Positions 8,539 through 16,443 of a DNA stretch of 64,000 bases are shown one piece after another. Source of the stretch: an uncultured Eubacteriales bacterium. GTDB taxonomy: Bacteria > Bacillota > Clostridia > Peptostreptococcales > Anaerovoracaceae. Each line of letters starts with the position of its first letter. The stretch's first letter is position 1. A program made the translations under genes and the position numbers. The notes beneath the pieces were generated by a model, which worked only from the letters and a program-made list of their open reading frames with translations, ran no database searches and was not told the origin of the DNA. Location of the stretch: positions 1-64,000 of the forward strand of contig CADATO010000002.1 in assembly GCA_902790905.1 (NCBI GenBank), in the 5' to 3' direction.

Positions 8539-8748
8539 ATGGTTCAAATCGACTATGCACATGACAGGTGCAAAGGTTGTCATTACTGCATTGATGTATG
8601 CCCGAAAAAGGTTATCTCGCTGAGCGGGGAACTCAATGACAAGGGATACGAGACAGTTAAGTTTGATACATCCGGATGCATCGCATGCGGGTCCTGCTAT
8701 ACAGTGTGCCCGGATTATGCGATCACGGTGATCAAGAAGGAGGGATAG
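8539..8748 (+). CDS. korD: 2-oxoacid:ferredoxin oxidoreductase, ferredoxin-like delta subunit
   Basis: A 69-residue dicluster ferredoxin with two CxxCxxCxxxC motifs (CKGCHYCIDVCP and CIACGSCYTVCP), each binding a [4Fe-4S] cluster. It passes electrons from the TPP-containing subunit to free ferredoxin. The frame continues upstream to a GTG at 8452, but that start has a badly spaced ribosome site, whereas GAAAGGAG precedes the ATG at 8539 and ferredoxin similarity starts there. It is the first gene of a tight korD-korA-korB-korC operon. Confidence 0.93.
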   Translation: MVQIDYAHDRCKGCHYCIDVCPKKVISLSGELNDKGYETVKFDTSGCIACGSCYTVCPDYAITVIKKEG

Positions 8749-8752
8749 AGCG

Positions 8753-9835
8753 ATGGCAGACAATCAGGTTATCATGAAGGGCAATGAAGCCATGGCCGAA
8801 GCTGCGATCCGCTCCGGCTGCAGACTGTTCAGCGGCTATCCGATTACTCCGCAGACAGAGATTCTAGAATACATGGCATGGAGAATGCCCGAAGTTGGCG
8901 GCACGATCGTACAGACTGAAGACGAGCTTTGCGGGATTTACATGCTGTTCGGTGCCAGCGCAGCAGGCGCCAGAACACTGTCCACTTCGGCAGGCCCCGG
9001 CTACTCGCTGTTCCAGGAAGGCATTTCCTACCTGGTCGGCTCGGATCTGCCGGCTGTTCTGGTAGACGTTACCCGTATCGGCAATGCGCTTGGCGATATC
9101 AGCCAGTCGCAGGGCGATTACGAACTGGTCACAAAGGGCAACGGCCACGGTGACACCATGGTCCCGGTCTTCACTCCGAACTCGGTCCAGGAGATCGTTG
9201 ACGACACGGTCATGGCCTACGACATGTCCGAGAAGTACAAGCACCCGGTCATCCTGCTGTATGATGCGGCGATCGGCCAGATGATGGAAGGCGTCACGCT
9301 TCCCGATATGCATGAGCATGACATCAACAAGTACGACTGGTCCGTCAAAGGCATCAAGAAGGGTGAACACGGCAGAAAGATCACTAACGTATCCTACTTC
9401 TGCGAGGATATGTATGTTGGTTATGAAAAGTATCTCCGCGACAAGTATGCGCAGATCACCGAGAATGAGCAGCGCTGGGAGAGCATCGGCGTAGAGGACG
9501 CGGAAGTCGTCACGATCGCTTACGGCATCTCCTCCAGAGTCTGCAAGGAAGCTGTCCTTCACGCAAGAGAGCAGGGCATCAAGCTCGGTCTGATCAGACC
9601 GAAGATGGTTGTGCCGTTCCCCGTGAAGGCATTCGATGAGATCGGTCCCAACTGCAAGGGCCTCATGGTCGTCGAGATGAGCATCAAGGGCCAGATGGTC
9701 AACGATGTAGCGCTCGCTTCCAGATGCAAGTACCCGATTTACGGATACCTGACATCCTATGAAGTTCCTGAAAGTGACAAGGTCATCGAGATCGCAAAAG
9801 ACATCCTTGCCGGCAACGCAAAGGAGGTGTTCTAA
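8753..9835 (+). CDS. korA: 2-oxoacid:ferredoxin oxidoreductase alpha subunit
   Basis: The 360-residue subunit holds the pyrimidine-binding transketolase-like domain and the C-terminal transketolase domain II of the enzyme that oxidatively decarboxylates a 2-oxoacid to its acyl-CoA with reduction of ferredoxin. Diagnostic segments are GNEAMAEAAIRSGC, GYPITPQTEILEYMA and STSAGPGYSLFQEGI. It starts 4 nt after korD and stops directly before the korB ATG. Subunit layout fits the 2-oxoglutarate (KOR) or branched-chain (VOR) types rather than pyruvate oxidoreductase; the true substrate cannot be fixed from sequence alone. Confidence 0.92.
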   Translation: MADNQVIMKGNEAMAEAAIRSGCRLFSGYPITPQTEILEYMAWRMPEVGGTIVQTEDELCGIYMLFGASAAGARTLSTSAGPGYSLFQEGISYLVGSDLPAVLVDVTRIGNALGDISQSQGDYELVTKGNGHGDTMVPVFTPNSVQEIVDDTVMAYDMSEKYKHPVILLYDAAIGQMMEGVTLPDMHEHDINKYDWSVKGIKKGEHGRKITNVSYFCEDMYVGYEKYLRDKYAQITENEQRWESIGVEDAEVVTIAYGISSRVCKEAVLHAREQGIKLGLIRPKMVVPFPVKAFDEIGPNCKGLMVVEMSIKGQMVNDVALASRCKYPIYGYLTSYEVPESDKVIEIAKDILAGNAKEVF

Positions 9836-10582
9836 ATGGCAGATAAGATCTTTACCGCTCCTGAAATGCTCAGAATGAGCGATCCGACCGGTTTCTGCCC
9901 CGGATGCGGGCATGGTACCGCAGGCAGACTGCAGTTTGAAGTACTGGACGAGATGGGCCTTCTGGAAGACTCCATCACGGTCTACGACGTAGCATGCGAC
10001 TCCCTTTATATGTGGGCGATTGATACGGACTGCGTCGGCGTCGCACACGGGCGCGCCATCGCGGCAGCGTGCGGTGTAAAGCGTACCCGTCCGAACAATC
10101 CGGTATGCGCATACGTCGGTGACGGTGCGACCTATTCGATCGGCATTCAGCATACCATCTGGGCGGCAGCCAGAAACGAGAACATTACCGTCATCGTCAT
10201 CAACAACGGTGTATTCGGTATGACAGGCGGCCAGATGGCACCGACCACACTGCTGGGCCAGAAAACCATCACGACACCTGCCGGCAGAAGCCGTGAGATG
10301 AACGGGCAGCCGCTCGATGTCGTCAAGCTGTTCACCGGCATGGATATCGCATACCTCGCAAGAGGCAGCCTGGACAGCGTTGCCAGCATCAACAAGACCA
10401 AGAAATATATCCGCAAGGCATTTGAGAAGCAGATGAACGGAGAGGGACTGAGCTTCGTTGAGATCCTTTCTCCGTGCCCCACCAACTGGGGACTCTCGCC
10501 GCAGGATTCTCTCAAGCGTATCAGAGAAGTTGTCGAGGATGTATATCCTTTGGGTGAGTTCATTGAAAGGGGCGTGAAGTAA
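9836..10582 (+). CDS. korB: 2-oxoacid:ferredoxin oxidoreductase beta subunit (TPP-binding)
   Basis: The 248-residue beta subunit binds thiamine diphosphate-Mg2+. The TPP motif runs from GDGATYSIG to VIVINNGVFGM (about residues 99-125), and FCPGCGHG near the N terminus provides Cys residues typical of the family. The following GGQMAPTT segment is usual for KOR and VOR enzymes. Its ATG directly follows the korA stop and the korA tail supplies AAGGAGG as ribosome site, indicating tight translational coupling. It works with KorA, KorC and KorD as one cytosolic complex. Confidence 0.92.
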   Translation: MADKIFTAPEMLRMSDPTGFCPGCGHGTAGRLQFEVLDEMGLLEDSITVYDVACDSLYMWAIDTDCVGVAHGRAIAAACGVKRTRPNNPVCAYVGDGATYSIGIQHTIWAAARNENITVIVINNGVFGMTGGQMAPTTLLGQKTITTPAGRSREMNGQPLDVVKLFTGMDIAYLARGSLDSVASINKTKKYIRKAFEKQMNGEGLSFVEILSPCPTNWGLSPQDSLKRIREVVEDVYPLGEFIERGVK

Positions 10583-10583
10583 T

Positions 10584-11129
10584 ATGTTGACTCAGATGGT
10601 TTGTGCAGGGTTTGGCGGCCAGGGCATCCTGACCACCGGGATCCTTATCGCGAATGGCGCATTCAACAGCGGCAAGCGCATCACCTGGTATCCGTCCTAC
10701 GGTTCGGAAATGCGCGGTGGCACCGCCAACTGCACCATCAAGATGACCGATGACGGCGAAGAGATCGCCAGCCCTTATGCGAAGGAACTCGATATCCTGC
10801 TCGGCATGAGCGCGCCGGCAATCGCCAAGTTCGTCGATCAGATCAAGCCCGGCGGCTGGCTGTTCGTCAACTCCTCCATCGTTGAGGAAAAGGAATACCG
10901 CGATGATATCCATGTCGTGAACGTTGACACCGTGGCACTGGCTGAGAAAGCGCAGAACCCGAAGGGCGGCAACATCGCGATGATCGGCGTCATCCTGAAG
11001 AAGACCGGCATCATCTCGGTCGATGCGTTCGAAGAATCGATCATCAAGTATTTCACAGAGCACGGTAAAGCAAAGTTCAACGAAGGCAATGTCCGCGCGC
11101 TGCGTGTTGGCTACGACAGTGTAGACTAG
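10584..11129 (+). CDS. korC: 2-oxoacid:ferredoxin oxidoreductase gamma subunit
   Basis: The 181-residue gamma subunit opens with the family signature GFGGQGILTTG and continues with YGSEMRGGTANCTIK around residues 40-54. This domain binds the CoA-side of the complex. It begins 1 nt after the korB stop and closes the four-gene operon. All four expected subunits are intact, so the enzyme should be functional. Confidence 0.92.
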   Translation: MLTQMVCAGFGGQGILTTGILIANGAFNSGKRITWYPSYGSEMRGGTANCTIKMTDDGEEIASPYAKELDILLGMSAPAIAKFVDQIKPGGWLFVNSSIVEEKEYRDDIHVVNVDTVALAEKAQNPKGGNIAMIGVILKKTGIISVDAFEESIIKYFTEHGKAKFNEGNVRALRVGYDSVD

Positions 11130-11159
11130 TTATTCAGCTGTTTCAAACTGGTTTCTTTA

Positions 11160-11186
11160 CTCCGTGCTGCCGTGCGCGGCACGGAG
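11160..11186. other. Stable hairpin between korC and the MFS carrier gene
   Basis: Outer stem CTCCGT/ACGGAG (11160-11165 and 11181-11186) encloses an inner stem GCCG-TGCG-CGGC. No T tract follows, so it is not a standard terminator. It may stabilise the upstream kor message or separate expression of the carrier. Function inferred only from position. Confidence 0.45.
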
Positions 11187-11237
11187 CGGAATCATAAAAC
11201 TTATCATTTCCCAATCATTATTATTGGAGGTGAAACA

Positions 11238-12497
11238 ATGCAATCTGAATCGAAAGTCAGAAAATACCTGGCCATCTTCGCGCTTGGCCTGGCCGGCGGC
11301 TCGATTTACTGCCTGCCGTACATCAAGTACATCCTGTACGATGCGCAGATCGCAGCCATGGACATTTCCAACACCCAGTCCGGTATGCTGATGACCATGT
11401 ATACCATCGGTAACATGATCCTGTACATCCCGGGCGGCATCCTGGCAGACAAGATTTCCCCGAAGAAGGGCATTACGGTTTCTCTGCTGGCGACCACTGT
11501 TGTAGGTCTGATCTATGCGTTCTTCCCAACGTATGTCATGGGTCTGCTCGCCTGGCTCGCATTCTCGTTCACATCTGCCTTTATTTTCTGGGCAGCACTG
11601 CTCAAGGCGGTCCGTCTGATCGGTACCGAAGAACAGCAGGGCTGGATCTACGGCTGCTACTACGCCTGCAACGGCATCACCGGTGCGCTGACCAACGCCA
11701 TCGCAATGAAAGCGTACGGCATGGCGGGCGGCGATGTGGTCCTCGGCTTCAAGTACGCCTGCATCGCAGCGGCGATCATCCCGGCCATCGCAGCCATCAT
11801 GCTGTGGTTCCTGCTCAAGGATGGACAGGGTGAAGAAGAACGCGTCGACGACGGACAGGGCAAGTTCAACTTCAGCGATGCGCTCAAGCTGATCAAGAAC
11901 CCGATCGTCTGGATCGTTTCGATCGTCGTCATGATCGGCTACGGCTTCTACACCGGCAGTTCCTGGTTCACACCGTACCTGACCGCTGTCAGAGGTGTCA
12001 CACCAGAAGACTCCGCGGCGATCTCCATCGTCCGCAACAACCTGCTGCTGCTTCTTGCTCCGGTAGGCGGTCTGATCGCAGACAAGCTCTTCCACTCCAC
12101 GACGAAGTGGCTGGCGACCGCGTTCGCACTGCTCGCAGTCTTCTACGTCGGCGCGATGATGCTGCCGGCCAGCATGAGCGGCACAGCAGCCGGTCTTTAC
12201 ACACTGCTTCCGGCAATCGTCGCTACCATGATGTACGGCGTCATCTGGTCCACCATGAACGAAGCGGGCATCCCGACCAAGATGGCAGCTACCGCGATCG
12301 GTATCGCCTCCATCATCGGCTACCTGCCCGACTCCATCTACAACCTGATCTTCGGCCAGTTCCTCGACAAGCAGGGCGATGCCGGCTACACCAGCATCTT
12401 CATCTTCTTCGTCGCCACGGCTGTGATCGGTGTCTTCCTGGCACTCGTTGTCGGCAAGATGGGCAAAAAGAACAAGGAAGCGCACGTCCTCGACTAA
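11238..12497 (+). CDS. Major facilitator superfamily transporter
   Basis: A 419-residue membrane protein with about twelve predicted transmembrane helices in two halves split by a charged loop (DGQGEEERVDDGQGK, near residue 195-210). The N-terminal half holds an MFS motif-A-like segment after TM2 (GGILADKISPKK). The frame is open 22 codons further up, but TTGGAGGTG precedes the ATG at 11238. It lies 108 nt after korC and may be read with it, which would suggest uptake or exchange of an amino-acid-derived organic acid. The substrate is unknown. Confidence 0.88.
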   Translation: MQSESKVRKYLAIFALGLAGGSIYCLPYIKYILYDAQIAAMDISNTQSGMLMTMYTIGNMILYIPGGILADKISPKKGITVSLLATTVVGLIYAFFPTYVMGLLAWLAFSFTSAFIFWAALLKAVRLIGTEEQQGWIYGCYYACNGITGALTNAIAMKAYGMAGGDVVLGFKYACIAAAIIPAIAAIMLWFLLKDGQGEEERVDDGQGKFNFSDALKLIKNPIVWIVSIVVMIGYGFYTGSSWFTPYLTAVRGVTPEDSAAISIVRNNLLLLLAPVGGLIADKLFHSTTKWLATAFALLAVFYVGAMMLPASMSGTAAGLYTLLPAIVATMMYGVIWSTMNEAGIPTKMAATAIGIASIIGYLPDSIYNLIFGQFLDKQGDAGYTSIFIFFVATAVIGVFLALVVGKMGKKNKEAHVLD

Positions 12498-12549
12498 TCG
12501 GTTCCTGATAAATGGAACAGAGGGCTGCATGAACTGAATTGCAAAACTG

Positions 12550-12585
12550 GAACACGGCGGCCGGTGCAGGCTGCCGTGTTCTGCT
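12550..12585 (+). terminator. Terminator after the MFS gene
   Basis: A 13-bp stem with one G-U pair (12550-12562 with 12569-12581, loop GGTGCA) is followed by a short pyrimidine run ending in TTT. The T tract is weak, so termination may be partial. Confidence 0.6.
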
Positions 12586-12655
12586 TTATACTGCACCGTG
12601 CAGCGGGTATACTACATATGAAATGAGAATGCTTCAGATGAGAGAAGGTGTTTCG

Positions 12656-13846
12656 ATGGAGAACAGAAACGAGAAAATAACGGCAGCGACGGAATCTCAT
12701 TTTGCGTCTGTCAAAGCAGTTTCCGCCTGGCTGACCGAGCACCCCGAGGTGAGCGGGGAGGAGAAAGAATCCAGTGCGTACATTATGCGATTCCTCGAAT
12801 CGCAAGGATATACCGTCACGGGCCCGTATGCCGGCATGCCGTATTCCTTCCTGGCTATAGAAACAGATAAGCTTGACTGGGAGGGGCCTAAAGCTGCGTT
12901 CCTCTGCGAGTATGATGCGCTCCCGGAAGTCGGCCATGCCTGCGGGCATTCTTACAGCTGCGGCATCAGTCTGCTCGGGGCGCTGGCGCTGCGGGAAGCA
13001 TACCCGGACCTGCCTGTCAGGATCGATCTTGTGGGCACACCCGGAGAAGAGTTCTGGGGCGGCAAGTGCGTCATGACGGACAACGGTGGATTTGACCCGT
13101 ACGAATATGCGGCGATGATCCATCTTTGCAATGAAGACCGTGCGGAGTTTGAGGTCAAGGCTTCCAATGACAGGTATTTTACATTCAAGGGCAAAGCAGC
13201 CCATGCGGCGGATGCGCCCGAACAGGGGCTCAATGCGCTGAATGCGGCGAGGCTGTTCATGGATGCGATGGACATGTGGCGTCAGCACATGGAGAAGGAC
13301 TGGATGTTCCACGGGATCGTAGACTACGGCGGAGCAGCGCCGAATGTCGTGCCGGAAGAAGTCCGGCTGGATTATTTCTACCGGGCCGATACACTGGACG
13401 GACTGTACAGGCTGAATGCGATCTCGGAGCGGTGTGCGGAAGGCGCGGCGCTTGCGACCGGCACAAAAGTCAGCTGGGAGCAGCGGTATCCGGATTATGG
13501 GGAAATCTATACGCCGGAAGAGGCGCATCAGCTGGTCGCAGAGATCTTGCGGGAAACAGGCCGCAATCCGGTCCCGCGCAAGGGCCCCGGCGGTTCCTCC
13601 GATGTCGGGAATGTCAGTCTGCGCATTCCGGTGTTCCATCCAATGCTGGACGTCACTGGGTATGATAAGTCGGTCACTATGCACGACAGAGCCTTTGAAG
13701 CGTGTCTGCACACGGAGAAGGCGGACAAGGTGCTGCGCGACGGCGCCTATGTGATGGCGGATCTGGCGCTTCGTCTGGCGGAAGAACCTGCACTTATCGA
13801 GCGGATTCGTAAGGATCATGCGGCTTACCGCGGAATCGCTCTCTGA
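12656..13846 (+). CDS. M20-family metallo-amidohydrolase (aminobenzoyl-glutamate/peptidase type)
   Basis: A 397-residue M20D amidohydrolase, expected to cleave amide bonds of N-acyl amino acids or p-aminobenzoyl-glutamate-like substrates with a dinuclear metal centre. Metal-binding segments are CEYDALPEVGHACGHSYSCG (about residues 84-103) and GTPGEEFWGG, followed by the lid domain with FKGKAAHAADAPEQG. The frame is open from 12539, but that would translate through the terminator at 12550-12581. The ATG at 12656 has AGAAGGTG upstream. It stands between two terminators and so is probably monocistronic. No signal peptide; exact substrate unknown. Confidence 0.86.
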   Translation: MENRNEKITAATESHFASVKAVSAWLTEHPEVSGEEKESSAYIMRFLESQGYTVTGPYAGMPYSFLAIETDKLDWEGPKAAFLCEYDALPEVGHACGHSYSCGISLLGALALREAYPDLPVRIDLVGTPGEEFWGGKCVMTDNGGFDPYEYAAMIHLCNEDRAEFEVKASNDRYFTFKGKAAHAADAPEQGLNALNAARLFMDAMDMWRQHMEKDWMFHGIVDYGGAAPNVVPEEVRLDYFYRADTLDGLYRLNAISERCAEGAALATGTKVSWEQRYPDYGEIYTPEEAHQLVAEILRETGRNPVPRKGPGGSSDVGNVSLRIPVFHPMLDVTGYDKSVTMHDRAFEACLHTEKADKVLRDGAYVMADLALRLAEEPALIERIRKDHAAYRGIAL

Positions 13847-13897
13847 TCCGCTGTCTGACCCTTATGGCAACGCCCGCAAAGAGTTGAAACTGCAAGG

Positions 13898-13939
13898 AAA
13901 GAGGGAAGAAAAAATCCAATTTTCTTCTCTCTTTTTTGT
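13898..13939 (+). terminator. Terminator after the M20 amidohydrolase gene
   Basis: A long A/T-rich stem (from about 13898 with matching bases ending about 13936; AAAGAGGGAAGAAAA against TTTTCTTCTCTCTTT with one G-U pair) ends in TTTTTT. A TATAAT at 13951-13956 just beyond may be the -10 of secG, although no good -35 is visible. Confidence 0.8.
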
Positions 13940-14018
13940 TGTATTGCGAATATAATTGTGCTAACATATATCAGTGCGATTTTATCGCGGATTATTTTAG
14001 CTATTAGGAGGCATACTC

Positions 14019-14252
14019 ATGAATACAGTTCTGATGGTACTGCTGGCCATCGCCAGCGTTGTTCTCATCGCTACGATCCTTCTGCAGGAAGGCAACAGCG
14101 CCGGTCTCTCCGGCAGCATCGCAGGCGGTGCAGAGCAGCTCTTCGGTAAGAAGAAGGCAAGAGGATATGAAGGCATCCTGAGCAAGACGGCGACCGTCTG
14201 CGCAGTCTTTTATGTTGTCCTCTCCCTCGTCCTCGTCGTACTGGAGAAATAA
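14019..14252 (+). CDS. secG: Preprotein translocase subunit SecG
   Basis: SecG is the small accessory subunit of the SecYEG channel. The 77 residues contain two membrane segments (about residues 4-22 and 53-73) joined by the conserved LLQEGNSAGLSGSIAGGAEQLFGKKKARG stretch, of which the LQEG and G-S-I-G-G-A pattern is diagnostic. TTAGGAGG precedes the ATG. It has a short AT-rich upstream region and lies 84 nt before the membrane pyrophosphatase gene; the usual RNase R partner follows after that gene. Confidence 0.93.
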   Translation: MNTVLMVLLAIASVVLIATILLQEGNSAGLSGSIAGGAEQLFGKKKARGYEGILSKTATVCAVFYVVLSLVLVVLEK

Positions 14253-14336
14253 AAGGTCAGTTACATTCTGCGGAGGCGCTGCGCCGCTGCAGGATGTCGC
14301 AATAATACTTATTTCTTTGCAAGGAGGTTTTTTAAC

Positions 14337-16367
14337 ATGCAAATGTCACTTGCTGTTCTGGCCCCCGTCGCTGCTGTGGTCGCGCTGATCGTTGCATTCG
14401 CGCTCACCAAATGGATCACAGGCCGTGATGCGGGCAATGACCGGATGAAGGAGATCTCCGGTTACATCCATGAAGGCGCGATGGCGTTCCTGACCAAGGA
14501 ATACCGCTTCATGGTCATCGTCGTCGTGGTGCTGGCTGTCCTGATCGCCGTTGCGATCTCTCCGCTGACAGCTGGTCTGTACGTCTTCGGTGCACTGCTG
14601 TCCGTCCTGGCCGGTTTCTTCGGTATGCAGGTCGCGACCAAGGGCAACGTCCGCACAGCTGCTGCAGCTGAAAAGGGCGGCATGGTCCAGGCACTGGCTG
14701 TTGCGTTCAGAAGCGGCGCGGTCATGGGTCTGTGTGTTGCAGGTCTCGGTCTTCTCGGTGTCGGCCTTGCGGTCGTTGCGATCGTCAGTGCGACCGGCGG
14801 CGAGCTGTCCACACTGGTCCAGTGCATCACCGGCTTCTCCCTCGGCGCTTCCTCGATGGCGCTGTTCGGCCGTGTCGGCGGTGGTATCTACACCAAAGCT
14901 GCTGACGTCGGTGCTGACCTTGTAGGTAAAGTCGAAGCAGGCATCCCGGAAGACGATCCGAGAAACCCGGCTGTTATCGCTGATAATGTCGGTGACAACG
15001 TCGGTGACGTTGCCGGCATGGGTTCCGACCTGTACGAATCCTACGTTGGTTCCATCATTTCCGCTATCACACTGGCGGCGATCGCTGCACTTCACGATGG
15101 CACCATCGTGGACGAAGGCACTGCGATCCTGTTCCCGCTCCTGATGGCTGCGATCGGCCTGGTCGCTTCCGTCATCGGTATCCTGCTCGTCAGAGGTAAG
15201 GAAGGCAGCAACCCGGCCAACGCTCTGAACATGGGTACCTACATCAGCAGCGCGATCGTTATCGTCGCCGTTCTCATCATGAGCAAGACCATGGTCGGCA
15301 GCTTTGACTGGGCGATCGCGATCATCGCGGGCCTGGTTGTCGGCGTCGCCATTGGTAAGATCACCGAAGTCTACACTTCCGGCGATTACAAACACGTCAA
15401 GAAGATTGCGGAACAGTCCCAGACCGGTTCTGCGACCACCATCATCAGCGGTATGGGCGTCGGCATGCAGTCCACTGTCTGGCCGATCCTGTTCATCTGC
15501 GTCGGTATCTACCTGGCCTTCCACTTCGCTGGTCTGTACGGTATCGCGCTTTCCGCTGTCGGTATGCTGTCCACCACCGGTATGACCGTTGCTGTTGACG
15601 CTTACGGTCCGGTTTCCGACAATGCCGGCGGTATCGCTGAGATGTCCGAACTTCCGGAAGATGTCCGTGAGATCACTGACAAACTCGACGCTGTCGGTAA
15701 CACCACCGCTGCGATCGGTAAAGGTTTTGCGATCGGTTCCGCTGCTCTGACAGCACTGGCTCTGTTCGCTTCCTATGTTACAGCGACAGGCATCGCGAAC
15801 GACGAACTGAGCATCATGCAGCCCATGGTCGTCATCGGTATCTTCATCGGCGCTATGCTGCCGTTCCTGTTCTCCGCTATGACGATGAACTCTGTCGGTA
15901 AAGCGGCGAACCAGATGATCGAAGAAGTCCGCCGTCAGTTCCGTGAGGATGCAGGCATCCTGGCCGGCACCAGCAAGCCGGACTACGCTGGCTGCGTCAG
16001 CATCTCCACCGGTGCTGCTCTGAAAGAAATGATCGCACCGGGCCTGCTGGCTATCATCGCTCCGCTGGCTGTCGGTTTCATCCTTGGACCTGAAGCACTC
16101 GGCGGCATGCTGGCTGGTTCCCTGGCTGCAGGCGTCCTGCTCGCGATCATGATGGCGAATGCAGGCGGCGCATGGGATAACGCTAAGAAATTCGTTGAAG
16201 AAGGCAACTACGGCGGCAAGGGCAGCGACACCCATAAGGCTACTGTCGTTGGTGACACCGTCGGCGATCCGTTCAAAGATACGTCCGGTCCTTCCATCAA
16301 CATCCTGATCAAGCTCATGACGATCGTGGCACTGGTCTTCGCACCGCTGTTCCACGGCTTCCTCTAA
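14337..16367 (+). CDS. hppA: Membrane-bound ion-translocating pyrophosphatase, K+-dependent type
   Basis: The enzyme hydrolyses pyrophosphate and pumps H+ and/or Na+ across the membrane. The 676 residues form about sixteen helices. The catalytic loop reads [16 protein letters not shown] followed by the [17 protein letters not shown] acidic cluster (about residues 183-236), and a second acidic motif lies at [15 protein letters not shown] near the C terminus. [10 protein letters not shown] carries Ala where K+-independent enzymes have Lys, which marks the K+-stimulated class. Codons favour GGT, GCT and GTC more than neighbours, as in highly expressed genes. AAGGAGG precedes the ATG. Pumped ion not decidable by eye. 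Confidence 0.94.
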   Translation: MQMSLAVLAPVAAVVALIVAFALTKWITGRDAGNDRMKEISGYIHEGAMAFLTKEYRFMVIVVVVLAVLIAVAISPLTAGLYVFGALLSVLAGFFGMQVATKGNVRTAAAAEKGGMVQALAVAFRSGAVMGLCVAGLGLLGVGLAVVAIVSATGGELSTLVQCITGFSLGASSMALFGRVGGGIYTKAADVGADLVGKVEAGIPEDDPRNPAVIADNVGDNVGDVAGMGSDLYESYVGSIISAITLAAIAALHDGTIVDEGTAILFPLLMAAIGLVASVIGILLVRGKEGSNPANALNMGTYISSAIVIVAVLIMSKTMVGSFDWAIAIIAGLVVGVAIGKITEVYTSGDYKHVKKIAEQSQTGSATTIISGMGVGMQSTVWPILFICVGIYLAFHFAGLYGIALSAVGMLSTTGMTVAVDAYGPVSDNAGGIAEMSELPEDVREITDKLDAVGNTTAAIGKGFAIGSAALTALALFASYVTATGIANDELSIMQPMVVIGIFIGAMLPFLFSAMTMNSVGKAANQMIEEVRRQFREDAGILAGTSKPDYAGCVSISTGAALKEMIAPGLLAIIAPLAVGFILGPEALGGMLAGSLAAGVLLAIMMANAGGAWDNAKKFVEEGNYGGKGSDTHKATVVGDTVGDPFKDTSGPSINILIKLMTIVALVFAPLFHGFL

Positions 16368-16398
16368 AGAGAAGCGTCAGCTTGTAAGAACGAACAGA

Positions 16399-16433
16399 AG
16401 GGGATGCTCTCTCAGGAGGGCATCCCTTTTTTA
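16399..16433 (+). terminator. Terminator after hppA
   Basis: GGGATGC (16401-16407) pairs with GCATCCC (16420-16426), extended by inner TCTC/GAGG-like pairing, and runs into TTTTTT. The rnr ATG starts only about 10 nt beyond the T tract, so rnr may depend on read-through or a promoter inside the hppA end. Confidence 0.85.
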
Positions 16434-16443
16434 AGGAATCGCT

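Noticed and set aside
14269-14291. Hairpin before hppA as a terminator or riboswitch
   Set aside because: A 10-bp stem with one mismatch is present, but there is no T tract and no conserved aptamer features I can recognise.
14346-16355. Antisense open frame of 669 codons covering nearly all of hppA
   Set aside because: It mirrors the codon pattern of hppA, is rich in Asp/His/Arg/Gln without domains, and has no ribosome site. hppA itself is unmistakable.
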